NCBI RefSeq assembly: GCF_001422365.1
Contig: NZ_LMMT01000039.1
Coordinates: forward strand, 1 to 64,000
Direction: 5' to 3'
From: Pseudorhodoferax sp. Leaf265
Lineage (GTDB): Bacteria; Pseudomonadota; Gammaproteobacteria; Burkholderiales; Burkholderiaceae_C
Length of the DNA: 64,000 bases
Positions 45,829 through 54,286 of the stretch are shown here, piece by piece. The notes under the pieces were generated by a model. The model saw nothing but the letters and a program-made list of their open reading frames with translations. It did no database searches and had not been told where the DNA came from. The translations under genes and the position numbers were made by a program. Numbering within the stretch: the first letter of the stretch is position 1; each line of letters begins with the position of its first letter.

Positions 45829-46785
45829 ATGTGGAGACACCGCCGCCTGCTGCTGGCGCTGCTTGCCGCCGTGGCGTTCGGCAGCCTGCAGGCCCAGAAC
45901 ACCCAGCCCCTGACCCTGGTCGTGCCCTTCGCCGCCGGCAGCGGCACCGACGCCGTGGCCCGCACCGTGGGCCAGCGCCTGGCCGAGAAACTGGGCCAGC
46001 CCGTGCTCGTCGACAACAAGCCGGGCGCCAACGCCCAGGTGGCGGCCCAGTACGTGGCCAAGGCCAAGCCCGATGGGCTCACGCTGTTCATGACCACCAA
46101 CACCTCGCACTCGGCCAACCCGGCCCTGTACAAGGAGCTGCGCTACGACCCGATCAAGGACTTCACGCCGATCGCGCGCGTGGGCGAGCTGCCGTTCGCG
46201 TTGGCCGTGCACCCGGCCGTGCCGGCGAAGACACTGGCCGAGTTCATCGCGTATGCGAAGGCCAACCCGGGCAAGCTCTCGTACGCCACGCCCAACAGCA
46301 CCTCGCTGGTGGCCATGGAAACCATCAAGCGCATCGCCGGTGTCGACATCGCGCAGATCCCCTACAAAAGCAGCCCGCAGGCCATGACCGACCTGATCGG
46401 CGGCCAGGTCCAGGTCTACGTGGCCGACCTGGGCTCGGGCATGGCCATGCTCAAGACCGACAAGATCCGCGCGCTGGCCATCACCACGGCGCGCGAGTCG
46501 CAGATCCTGCCCGGCGTGCCGCCCGTGGGCGCCACGGTCAAGGGCTTCGACCTGACCTCCTGGAACGGCATCTTCGGCCCGGCCGGCCTGCCCAAGCCGG
46601 CCGTGGACCGCGTCAACGCCGCGCTGCAGCAGGTGCTGGCAGAGCCTGACACGCAGGACAAGCTGCGCCAGCTGGGCTTCGAGGTCTGGCCGTCGAAGAC
46701 GCCCGAGGAGTTCACCCAGTACGTGGCCGACCAGCTGGCGCACTGGGGCCAGCTGATCCGCCAGGCCGGCGTGAAGCCGGAATGA
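45829..46785 (+). CDS. Bug-family receptor, first gene of a CoA operon
   Basis: The product is 318 residues from ATG 45829 (GAGGAGA upstream), signal peptide to about residue 22. Typical Bug motifs: PLTLVVPFAAGSGTDAVAR, VDNKPGANAQVAAQYVA, PYKSSPQAMTDLIGGQVQV, GFDLTSWNGIFGPAGLPKP. Its stop overlaps the CoA-transferase start in ATGA, so it is co-transcribed with the CoA-transferase, cupin and acyl-CoA dehydrogenase genes. The operon context suggests it binds the carboxylate that these enzymes activate and oxidise. No permease is present. Confidence 0.93.
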   Translation: MWRHRRLLLALLAAVAFGSLQAQNTQPLTLVVPFAAGSGTDAVARTVGQRLAEKLGQPVLVDNKPGANAQVAAQYVAKAKPDGLTLFMTTNTSHSANPALYKELRYDPIKDFTPIARVGELPFALAVHPAVPAKTLAEFIAYAKANPGKLSYATPNSTSLVAMETIKRIAGVDIAQIPYKSSPQAMTDLIGGQVQVYVADLGSGMAMLKTDKIRALAITTARESQILPGVPPVGATVKGFDLTSWNGIFGPAGLPKPAVDRVNAALQQVLAEPDTQDKLRQLGFEVWPSKTPEEFTQYVADQLAHWGQLIRQAGVKPE

Positions 46786-48020
46786 GCGCAGCACAAGGTC
46801 CGCTCGCGGGCGTCAAGGTGCTGGACCTCAGCTCGGTCATCATGGGCCCGTTCGCGACCCAGATCCTGGCCTCGCTGGGCGCGGAGGTGACCAAGCTCGA
46901 AAGCCCGGAAGGCGACAACATGCGCCACGTGGGGCCCATGCGCAACCCCGGCATGGGCCACATCTTCCTGCAGGCCAACCAGGGCAAGCGCAGCATCGTG
47001 CTCGACCTCAAGCAGCCTGCCGGGCGTGCCGCCGCGCTGCGGCTGGCCGGGCAGAGCGATGTGCTGGTCAGCAACGTGCGCCCGCAGGCGCTGGCGCGGC
47101 TGGGCCTGGACGCCGCCAGCGTGCGCGCCTTGCACCCGCGCCTGGTCCATGTGAGCTGCTGCGGCTTCGACCAGGATGGCCCCTACGCCGCGCGGCCGGC
47201 CTACGACGACCTGATCCAGGGCGCCACCGGCATCCCCTGGCTCACGCAGGCTTATGCGGGCGGCGAGCCGGCCTACGCGCCCATCACGCTGGCCGACCGC
47301 GTGACCGGCCTGCACGCCGTCTACGCCATCACAGCCGCCCTGTACGCGCGCGAGAAGACGGGCCAAGGCCAGGCCATCGTGGTGCCCATGTTCGAGGCCA
47401 TGACGCAGTTCGTGCTGGGCGACCACCTGGCCGGCCTGGCTTTCGATCCGCCGCAGGGCGATGCCGGCTATGCACGGCTGCTGACGGCGCACCGCCGGCC
47501 CTACCGCACTCGCGACGGCCATTTGTGCGTGCTGATCTACAACGACAAGCACTGGCGCAGCTTCTTCGCCGCCATTGGCGACGCCGGCCGGCAACTGGCC
47601 GAGGACCCGCGCTTCGCCACCCACAGCGCGCGCGCGGCGCACATCGACGCCGTCTACGCCGAGGTGGCGCGCCTCATGGCAGGGCGCAGCACGGCCGAGT
47701 GGCAGACGCTGCTGGACGCCGCCGACGTGCCCAACATGCCGATGATGGGCCCGGCCGAACTGCTGGCCGACCCGCACCATGCGGCCACCGGCTTCGTGCG
47801 CCGCTTTGACCACCCCAGCGAAGGCCGCCTGGTCGGCACCGGCGTGCCGACGCGCTGGAGCGGCACGCCGCCGACCGACCAGCCCGGGCCGGCACCGCGG
47901 CTGGGCGAGCATTCCTCTGCGGTGTTGCGCGAGGCCGGTTTCGCCGAAACCGAGATCGCGGCACTGCTGGCCGATGGCGCCTGCCGCCAGGCCGAACCAT
48001 TGCAGGAGAGCACCCCATGA
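46782..48020 (+). CDS. CaiB/BaiF-type CoA-transferase (class III)
   Basis: The product is 412 residues. The N-terminus reads GVKVLDLSSVIMGPFATQILASLGAEVTKLESPEGDNMR, a hallmark of the family, with the catalytic aspartate in AYDDLIQGATG (about 141). It transfers CoA between acids and thioesters. It overlaps the upstream Bug gene and the downstream cupin by 4 nt each, a tight operon, and so probably activates the imported acid for the dehydrogenase. Confidence 0.95.
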   Translation: MSAAQGPLAGVKVLDLSSVIMGPFATQILASLGAEVTKLESPEGDNMRHVGPMRNPGMGHIFLQANQGKRSIVLDLKQPAGRAAALRLAGQSDVLVSNVRPQALARLGLDAASVRALHPRLVHVSCCGFDQDGPYAARPAYDDLIQGATGIPWLTQAYAGGEPAYAPITLADRVTGLHAVYAITAALYAREKTGQGQAIVVPMFEAMTQFVLGDHLAGLAFDPPQGDAGYARLLTAHRRPYRTRDGHLCVLIYNDKHWRSFFAAIGDAGRQLAEDPRFATHSARAAHIDAVYAEVARLMAGRSTAEWQTLLDAADVPNMPMMGPAELLADPHHAATGFVRRFDHPSEGRLVGTGVPTRWSGTPPTDQPGPAPRLGEHSSAVLREAGFAETEIAALLADGACRQAEPLQESTP

Positions 48021-48394
48021 GATCCCCTTTGTTCGTGCGCAGCAGCGAAGTGCCGAGCTACAGCCCGGCCAACCACGACCACACCCACAACCGGCGCCTG
48101 ATCGGCCCGGCCAACGGCGCCCAGCATCTGGAGGTGGTGCTGGGCACCATCGGTGCGGGTGGCGGCGCGCTGCCGCATGCGCACCCGGGCATGGAGCAGG
48201 TGTGCTATCTGCTCGAAGGCACGGCGCGCGCCGAGGTCGGTGGCGAGGTGTTCGAGATGCAGCCCGGCGACTGTTGCCTGTTCCCGGCCGACGCCATGCA
48301 TGTCTTCACCGTCACGAGCGCTGAGCCCGCGCGCCTGCTCGTCATCTACAGCCCGCCCTACGGCGAGAACCCGGCGCTGGTACGCCGCCCTTGA
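48017..48394 (+). CDS. Cupin-domain protein
   Basis: The product is 125 residues. Cupin motif 1 is GGALPHAHPGMEQVCYLLEGTA (His-x-His and Glu) and motif 2 is QPGDCCLFPADAMHVFTV. It could be a small metal-dependent isomerase, dioxygenase or a sensor. It overlaps the CoA-transferase in ATGA and is followed 8 bp later by the acyl-CoA dehydrogenase. The substrate is unknown. Confidence 0.93.
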   Translation: MRSPLFVRSSEVPSYSPANHDHTHNRRLIGPANGAQHLEVVLGTIGAGGGALPHAHPGMEQVCYLLEGTARAEVGGEVFEMQPGDCCLFPADAMHVFTVTSAEPARLLVIYSPPYGENPALVRRP

Positions 48395-48402
48395 GAGGTC
48401 TC

Positions 48403-49566
48403 ATGAACTTCAACCTGAGCGAACAACAGCAGCAGATCGTCGACGCCGTGCAGCGCGTCTGCGCGCCCTTCGACGCCGACTACTGGCTGCGCCGCGACCG
48501 CGAGGGCGGCTTCCCGGACGACTTCCACCAGGCCATGGCGCAGGCGGGCTGGCTCGGCATCGCCATGCCCGAGGCCTATGGCGGGGCCGGGCTGGGCATC
48601 ACCGAGGCCGCGCTCATGATGCACACCATCAGCGCCACGGGGGCCGGCCTGTCGGGCGCCTCGGCCGTGCACATGAACATCTTCGGCCTGCACCCGGCCG
48701 TGGTGTTCGGCAGCGACGCGCAGAAGCAGCGCTGGCTGCCGCCCTTGATTGCCGGGCGCGACAAGGCCTGCTTCGGCGTGACCGAGCCCAACACGGGCCT
48801 GAACACGCTGCGGTTGAAGACGCGCGCCGTGCGCCAGGGCGACCACTACCTCGTGACCGGCCAGAAGGTCTGGATCTCCACGGCCCAGGTGGCCAACAAG
48901 ATCCTGCTGCTGGCGCGCACCACGCCCGTGGAGGAGGCGCGCGGCAGCGAGGGCCTCAGCCTGTTCTACACCGACCTGGACCGCAGCACGGTGGAGGTGC
49001 GCGAGATCGAGAAGATGGGTCGCAAGGCGGTGGATTCCAACCAGGTCTTCATCGACGGCCTGCGCATCCCGGTGGAGGACCGCATCGGCGAGGAGGGCAA
49101 GGGCTTCAGCTACATCCTGCACGGCCTGAACCCCGAGCGCATCCTGATCGCAGCCGAGGCCATCGGCCTGGGCCGCGCGGCGCTTGCACGCGGCGCGCAG
49201 TACGCCAAGGAGCGCGTGGTGTTCGACCGGCCCATCGGCCAGAACCAGGGCATCCAGCACCCGTTGGCCAAGTCATGGATGGAGCTGGAGGCGGCCCACC
49301 TCATGGTGCACAAGGCCGCCAGCCTCTACGACGCCCACCAGCCCTGCGGCGCCGAGGCCAATGCTGCCAAGTACCTGGGCGCCGAGGCCTGCTTCCACGC
49401 CTGCGAGAACGCCATCCTCACCCACGGCGGCATGGGCTACGCCAAGGAGTACCACGTGGAGCGCTACATGCGCGAGGCCTGGATCCCGCGCCTGGCGCCG
49501 GTCAGCCCGCAGTTGATTCTGTGCTTCATCGCGGAGAAGGTGCTGGGCCTGCCGAAGTCGTACTGA
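48403..49566 (+). CDS. Acyl-CoA dehydrogenase
   Basis: The product is 387 residues from ATG 48403 (GAGAGG upstream), rather than 48391. It shows the FAD/substrate motifs CFGVTEPNTGLNTL, KVWISTAQVANKILLLART and the C-terminal LTHGGMGYAKEYHVERYMREAW. The family oxidises acyl-CoA to enoyl-CoA with electron-transfer flavoprotein. It is the last gene of the Bug/CoA-transferase/cupin operon. Its end overlaps the convergent hybrid-kinase gene by about 41 bp. Confidence 0.95.
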   Translation: MNFNLSEQQQQIVDAVQRVCAPFDADYWLRRDREGGFPDDFHQAMAQAGWLGIAMPEAYGGAGLGITEAALMMHTISATGAGLSGASAVHMNIFGLHPAVVFGSDAQKQRWLPPLIAGRDKACFGVTEPNTGLNTLRLKTRAVRQGDHYLVTGQKVWISTAQVANKILLLARTTPVEEARGSEGLSLFYTDLDRSTVEVREIEKMGRKAVDSNQVFIDGLRIPVEDRIGEEGKGFSYILHGLNPERILIAAEAIGLGRAALARGAQYAKERVVFDRPIGQNQGIQHPLAKSWMELEAAHLMVHKAASLYDAHQPCGAEANAAKYLGAEACFHACENAILTHGGMGYAKEYHVERYMREAWIPRLAPVSPQLILCFIAEKVLGLPKSY

Positions 49567-51316
49567 GTTCCGCCAGGGCCTGCAGCAACCGCTCCGGTTG
49601 CACGGGCTTGAACAGCACGGGCACGCCCGAGTCGTGCACGCGCTGCAGGCGTTCGGGCGCGGTCTCGCCCGTGACCAGCAGCAGGCCCGGTGTGCCGCCC
49701 GCGCGCTTGTGCAGGCGCAGCGCGGCGTCCAGGCCGTCGGCGCCGTCTGCGAGCCGGTAGTCGCACAGCAGCGCATCGAAGGGCTGGCCGGCGGCCGCGG
49801 CCCGGTCCAGGTGCTGCTGCGCCTCCAACTCGTCGCGCGCGCTGGCGGTGGCGATGCCCTCGCCGCGCAGGAAAGCGCTCAGTGCATCGGTGATGTCGGC
49901 CTCGTCGTCCAGCAGCAGCACATGACGGGGCAGGGCGGCAGCGGGCAGCCCGCGGGTTGGTGCCACGGCGGGCGTCGGTACGTGGGCGGGGGCATCGGCT
50001 CGCGGCAGGCGCACGCGAAAGCGGCTGCCGCGGCCCGGCTGCGAGCGCAGCTCCACCGGGTGGTCCAGCAGGCGCGAGAGCCGGCGCACGATGGACAGGC
50101 CGATGCCCAGGCCCTGGGCCCGGTCGCGGCCCGGGTTGTGGACCTGGTAGAACTCCTGGAACACGCGCTCGTGGTGCTCGGGTGCGATGCCCACGCCGGT
50201 GTCCACCACGTCCAGCCAGACCTCGGCACCGCGGGCGCGCGCGACCACCAGCACGCCACCGGCCGGCGTGTACTTGGTGGCGTTTTCCACCAGGTTGACC
50301 AGCAGGCGCTGCAGCAGCTGCGGGTCGGTGCGCACCCACAGGGGCGTGGTGCGCACGCGCAGCTGCAGCGCGCGCGCATCGGCGCGCGTGGCGGCCAGGG
50401 CCTGCACAGCCAGCAGCACGCCGCGCAGCGGCACGGCCTGCGGCTGCGAGGGGACCACGCCGGCGTCGAGTTGCGAGACGTCCAGCATGGTGTCCAGCGA
50501 GCCGCTCAGCGCGTTGACGGCGCGCATCAGCCGCTGCGCGTGCGGCTGGCTCGCATGGCCTTGCAATTCGCGTTCGAGCACCACGCCGAACAGCGCGACC
50601 GCGTGCAGAGGCTGGCGCAGGTCGTGGCTGGCGGCGGCGAAGAAGCGCGTCTTCTCCTCGCTGGCCTGCTGGGTGATCTGCACCTGGTGCGCCAGTGCAT
50701 CGGCCAGCGCCTCCTTCTCGAAGCGCGTGGCCAGCGCGGTGGTCAGCAGCTTGTGCTGGGCGTGCGCGAAGTGCAGCGTGGCGCCCACGTGCAGCACGGC
50801 GCAGGCTGCCAGGAACAGGTGGATGGTGTCGGCGCGCCAGGCCAGGGCCGTGATGAGCCCGACCGTCATCGGCACGATGAAGGCCAGCACCGAGGGCCAG
50901 CGCGGCGCCACCGAGGGCACGCCGCCGCTGCACAGGCCCAGCATGGTCAGCATCACCAGCGCCGTCAGCGGCACGCTGTCGGCCGGCAGGAACAGCCAGG
51001 GCGCCAGGCCCCAGGTGATGCTGTAGTACAGCAGCTCGCGCCAGTGGCGCCGGGCCCAGAAGGCGCTGCGCTCGGCCGCGTGCGGGTCGCGGAAGTAGGC
51101 GTGGATCAGCGGGTAGCGCAGAACCTGGATGAAGTGCAGGCCCAGCCAGATGAGGATGCCGCCATCGCGCGTCTGCCAGTACAGCAGCGCGCAGAGCCCC
51201 CAGGCCAGCAGCACGTCGATGGCGGTGGAGGCCGGCATGGTGGCGTACAGCGCCGCCACCTGCTCGCGCAGCACGCGCGCGTCGGTGCTGGCGGGGGGCG
51301 GGGAGGGCTCGGGCAT
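49526..51316 (-). CDS. Hybrid sensor histidine kinase / response regulator
   Basis: The product is 596 residues from ATG 51316, where the coding pattern begins. Six predicted membrane helices (about 28-205, for example IDVLLAWGLCALLYWQ and IHLFLAACAVLHVGATLHF) lead to a helical linker. The kinase core has H box ASHDLRQPLHA, N box LLVNLVENATKYT, G1 DTGVGI, F FQEFYQV and G2 GLGIGLSIV. A receiver domain follows (LLLDDEAD, DYRLADGADG, FKPVQP). It is an orphan hybrid kinase with no adjacent regulator; the LysR gene next to it is divergent. Ligand unknown. Confidence 0.92.
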   Translation of the reverse strand: MPEPSPPPASTDARVLREQVAALYATMPASTAIDVLLAWGLCALLYWQTRDGGILIWLGLHFIQVLRYPLIHAYFRDPHAAERSAFWARRHWRELLYYSITWGLAPWLFLPADSVPLTALVMLTMLGLCSGGVPSVAPRWPSVLAFIVPMTVGLITALAWRADTIHLFLAACAVLHVGATLHFAHAQHKLLTTALATRFEKEALADALAHQVQITQQASEEKTRFFAAASHDLRQPLHAVALFGVVLERELQGHASQPHAQRLMRAVNALSGSLDTMLDVSQLDAGVVPSQPQAVPLRGVLLAVQALAATRADARALQLRVRTTPLWVRTDPQLLQRLLVNLVENATKYTPAGGVLVVARARGAEVWLDVVDTGVGIAPEHHERVFQEFYQVHNPGRDRAQGLGIGLSIVRRLSRLLDHPVELRSQPGRGSRFRVRLPRADAPAHVPTPAVAPTRGLPAAALPRHVLLLDDEADITDALSAFLRGEGIATASARDELEAQQHLDRAAAAGQPFDALLCDYRLADGADGLDAALRLHKRAGGTPGLLLVTGETAPERLQRVHDSGVPVLFKPVQPERLLQALAELSTTSAGPAPSPR

Positions 51317-51394
51317 GGAGCGCCATGTTAGGGCGCCCTGGCCGGTGCCGGGGCGCACGATACTGCCGGCCCGTCCACCCGTGCCGCCCCTGCC

Positions 51395-52288
51395 GTGAAA
51401 CTGCACCTTCTGCGCTACTTCGTCGTCCTTGCCGAGGAGCTGCACTTCGGCCGCGCCGCCCAGCGCCTGGCCATCACCCAGCCGCCGCTGAGCTCGGCCA
51501 TCAAGGCGCTGGAGGAGGAGCTCGGCGTGCGCCTGCTTGAGCGCAACAGCAAGCAGGTGACGCTGACGCCGGCCGGCGCGGCCTACCTGGCGCAGGCGCG
51601 GCTGGTGCTCGAGCGCGTGGCCGCGGCGCGCGAGGCGGCCCAGGCCGTGGCCGCGGGCATGCGCGGCCGCCTGGAGCTGGGCATGACCGGCTCCATGGTC
51701 TACCGCGAGGTGCCGCGCATCGTCGAGACCTTCAGCGCGCGCCGGCCCGACATCGAGGTCAACCTGCGCGAGATGTCCTCGGCCGAGCAACTGGAGGCGC
51801 TGCGCCACGGCCAGATGCACGCCGGCTTCCTCAACGCCAAGGCCTTTCCGGCGGCCCTGGCCAGCCTGCCCCTGGCCGACGACCGGCTGGTCTGCTGCCT
51901 GCCCGAGGCGCATCCGCTCGCGGGCGAGAAGAGCATCGACCTCAGGCGCCTGGCCGACGAGAACTTCGTGATGTTTGCGCGCGACGTGGCACCGGCCAAC
52001 TACGACAACGTGATCGCGGTGTTCAACCGGGCCGGCATCCATCCGCGCACGCGCCACGCGGCACGGCAGTGGCTGACGGTGGTGGCCATGGTGGCGGCCG
52101 GGCTGGGCGTGGCGCTGGTGCCAGCCTCGCTGGCGCAGGCGGGCATGCGCGGTGCGCGGCTGGTGCCTGTGCGCGGCCTGGTGCCGCTGACGGTGGGCGC
52201 GCTGGCCTGGCGCAAGGAGGACGCCGGCCTGGCCGTGCTGGCCTCGTTCGTCGCCGTTGCGCGCGAGGTGCTGACCGCGCCGCCTTGA
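51395..52288 (+). CDS. LysR-type transcriptional regulator
   Basis: The product is 297 residues from GTG 51395. Helix-turn-helix MKLHLLRYFVVLAEELHFGRAAQRLAITQPPLSSAIKALEEELGVRLLER is characteristic, followed by a periplasmic-binding-like effector domain. It is divergent from the hybrid kinase with 78 bp between starts, and may control the Bug/CoA operon or the downstream channel gene. The effector is unknown. Confidence 0.93.
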   Translation: MKLHLLRYFVVLAEELHFGRAAQRLAITQPPLSSAIKALEEELGVRLLERNSKQVTLTPAGAAYLAQARLVLERVAAAREAAQAVAAGMRGRLELGMTGSMVYREVPRIVETFSARRPDIEVNLREMSSAEQLEALRHGQMHAGFLNAKAFPAALASLPLADDRLVCCLPEAHPLAGEKSIDLRRLADENFVMFARDVAPANYDNVIAVFNRAGIHPRTRHAARQWLTVVAMVAAGLGVALVPASLAQAGMRGARLVPVRGLVPLTVGALAWRKEDAGLAVLASFVAVAREVLTAPP

Positions 52289-52340
52289 CGTTCCCGGCAC
52301 GCTGCACGCGTATAGGTGAACCGCGGCGACGCGCCATACG

Positions 52341-52365
52341 CCATTGCGTATCGCGTACGCAATGG
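52341..52365. promoter_or_regulatory. 10-bp perfect inverted repeat, probable operator
   Basis: CCATTGCGTA and TACGCAATGG are separated by TCGCG. It lies 53 bp after the LysR gene and about 100 bp before the channel gene. No T-run follows, so it looks like an operator rather than a terminator. Confidence 0.5.
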
Positions 52366-52466
52366 AAGTCGAATGGTCTCGGCGCCGGGCGTGGCTACGA
52401 TGGTTCACGCAGTGCATGGCACGTTGGTTGCTGTGACCACTGTGCGACAACAACAGCAACCTTCCC

Positions 52467-53288
52467 ATGCACCAAAACCACTACTTCTTCCGTTTCGCGG
52501 CTGCCGCCGCGCTGACCTGTGCCGCCGTCGGTGCCCAGGCCGCCGACTGGAGCGACACCTCCATGGGCGTGCGCTGGGGCACCAAGTTCGCCGAGCCCTA
52601 CAACAGCCAGGACATCGAGAAGACCATCGTCAACTTCACGCATGCCAGCGGCTACAAGTACGGCAGCAACTTCCTCAACGTCGACTTCCTGATGTCCGAC
52701 GGCAAGGACAGCAATGCGCAGGAGATCTACGTGGTCTACCGCCACACGCTGGACCTGGGCAAGGTCACCGGCAAGTCGCTGGCGTTCGGTCCGGTCAAGG
52801 GCCTGGGCCTGACGGCCGGCTTCGACGTGAACACCAAGAACGACCCCGGCTACAGCTCCAAGAAGCGCATGGTGGTGGCCGGCCCGACCTTCATGGTCGA
52901 CGTGCCTGCAGGCTTCCTGAATGTGGGCGTGTACGCGCTGTGGGAGAGCAACAAGCCGGTCGGCGTCGCCGAACGCTATTCGTACGACGTGCATCCCATG
53001 CTGAACCTGGTCTGGGGCATCCCCGTGGGCAACACCGGCCTGTCGTTCGAGGGCTTCCTGAACTACATCGGCGACAAGGGCAGGAACGAGTTCGGCGGCC
53101 CGACCTCGCCCGAGACCAACCTGGACATGACGCTGTTCTACGACGTGTCGCCGCACATCGGCGCCAGCAAGAATTCGTTCCGCGTGGGCGTGGGCTACCA
53201 GTACTGGCGCAACAAGTTCGGCAACCCGCACAGCGTGCCGGGCTCGCTGGCCAAGACGCCGATGATCCGCGCCGACTACCACTTCTGA
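52467..53288 (+). CDS. Tsx-like nucleoside-specific outer-membrane channel
   Basis: The product is 273 residues. The signal peptide ends at GAQAADW. The mature part has Tsx-like features: WSDTSMGVRWGTKFAEP, NFLNVDFLMSDGKDSNAQEIYVVYRHTLD, and a terminal aromatic residue (ADYHF) typical of outer-membrane barrels. It would form a small channel for nucleosides or related solutes. A 10-bp inverted repeat upstream may be the site of a regulator. Confidence 0.82.
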   Translation: MHQNHYFFRFAAAAALTCAAVGAQAADWSDTSMGVRWGTKFAEPYNSQDIEKTIVNFTHASGYKYGSNFLNVDFLMSDGKDSNAQEIYVVYRHTLDLGKVTGKSLAFGPVKGLGLTAGFDVNTKNDPGYSSKKRMVVAGPTFMVDVPAGFLNVGVYALWESNKPVGVAERYSYDVHPMLNLVWGIPVGNTGLSFEGFLNYIGDKGRNEFGGPTSPETNLDMTLFYDVSPHIGASKNSFRVGVGYQYWRNKFGNPHSVPGSLAKTPMIRADYHF

Positions 53289-53316
53289 AGCAGCAGCGGC
53301 GGCGCTGCTCCGCCGC

Positions 53317-54207
53317 TCAGCCGCCCTGCGTTTCCAGCGTGTGGGTGGCGTTTTCGTCCTGCGCCAGCAGCTTCACGAGCAGCGGCAGTGCCTGCTCGAG
53401 CGCCGGCTTGAGCGTGTAGGGCGGGTTCACGATGAACACGCCGCTGCCCGGCAGGCCCGGGCGGCGCTCGCCTGCGGCCACCTGCTTGGCCGCCTTCACG
53501 GTCAGCGTGGCGTGCAGCCAGGGCTTGCCCGCGCGCGTGGCCACGCTCTTGAGCTTGCGCGGCAGGATGTGCGCCTCATTGCGCGCGATGATGGGATACC
53601 AGACCATGCTGCTGCCCGTTGGAAAGCGCTGCAGCGCCATGGTCTGCAGTTCCACCACGCGGCCGTAGTCGCTCTTGAGCTCGTAGCTCGGGTCGCACAA
53701 CAACAGTGCACGGCGCGAGGGCGGCGGCAGGAAGCGGCGCACGCCTTCGAAGCCGTCCTCGCGGAACACCGCAACCTGGCGGCCGGCTTCCAGCTGCTCG
53801 ATGTTGGCCTGCAGCGTCTTGCCGTCCGTGGGATGCATCTCGAACAGCTTGAGCCGGTCCTGCGGGCGCGCGAGCCGGTGCATCACGAAGGGCGAGCCCG
53901 GGTAGATGCGGTGGCCGCCGTTCGGGTTGAAGCCGGCCAGCAGCTCCATGTAGTCGGTCAGCGCGGCGGGCCAGTCCTTGCGCTGGGCGGCTGGCACCTG
54001 CTGCAGCCGCAGCACGCCGTCGGCCGCCTCGCCGCTGGTGGCGGCGTAGTCGCCATCGAGCCGGTACAGGCCGGCGCCAGCGTGCGAGTCCAGCAGGGCC
54101 AGCGCGGTCTCCTTCTCGGCAAGGTGGCGCAGGGTGGCGACCAGGACCAGGTGCTTGAGCACGTCGGCGTGGTTGCCCGCATGGAAGGCGTGGCGGTAAC
54201 TGAACAT
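53317..54207 (-). CDS. rlmJ: 23S rRNA (adenine2030-N6)-methyltransferase RlmJ
   Basis: The product is 296 residues from ATG 54207, chosen because RlmJ begins MFSYRHAFHAGNHADVLKH; the open frame runs to 54285. Motifs LLDSHAGAGLYRLDG and LLCDPSYELKSDY are present. It methylates A2030 of 23S rRNA. It is convergent with the Tsx-like gene and divergent from the kinase gene at 54287. Confidence 0.95.
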   Translation of the reverse strand: MFSYRHAFHAGNHADVLKHLVLVATLRHLAEKETALALLDSHAGAGLYRLDGDYAATSGEAADGVLRLQQVPAAQRKDWPAALTDYMELLAGFNPNGGHRIYPGSPFVMHRLARPQDRLKLFEMHPTDGKTLQANIEQLEAGRQVAVFREDGFEGVRRFLPPPSRRALLLCDPSYELKSDYGRVVELQTMALQRFPTGSSMVWYPIIARNEAHILPRKLKSVATRAGKPWLHATLTVKAAKQVAAGERRPGLPGSGVFIVNPPYTLKPALEQALPLLVKLLAQDENATHTLETQGG

Positions 54208-54286
54208 CGGCCAATGGTACCGGTGCCGGGTGCCGCGGCGAGCGCCCTCTACACTGGCCGGCGTTGCCGCCTGCCAGCCCTGCACC

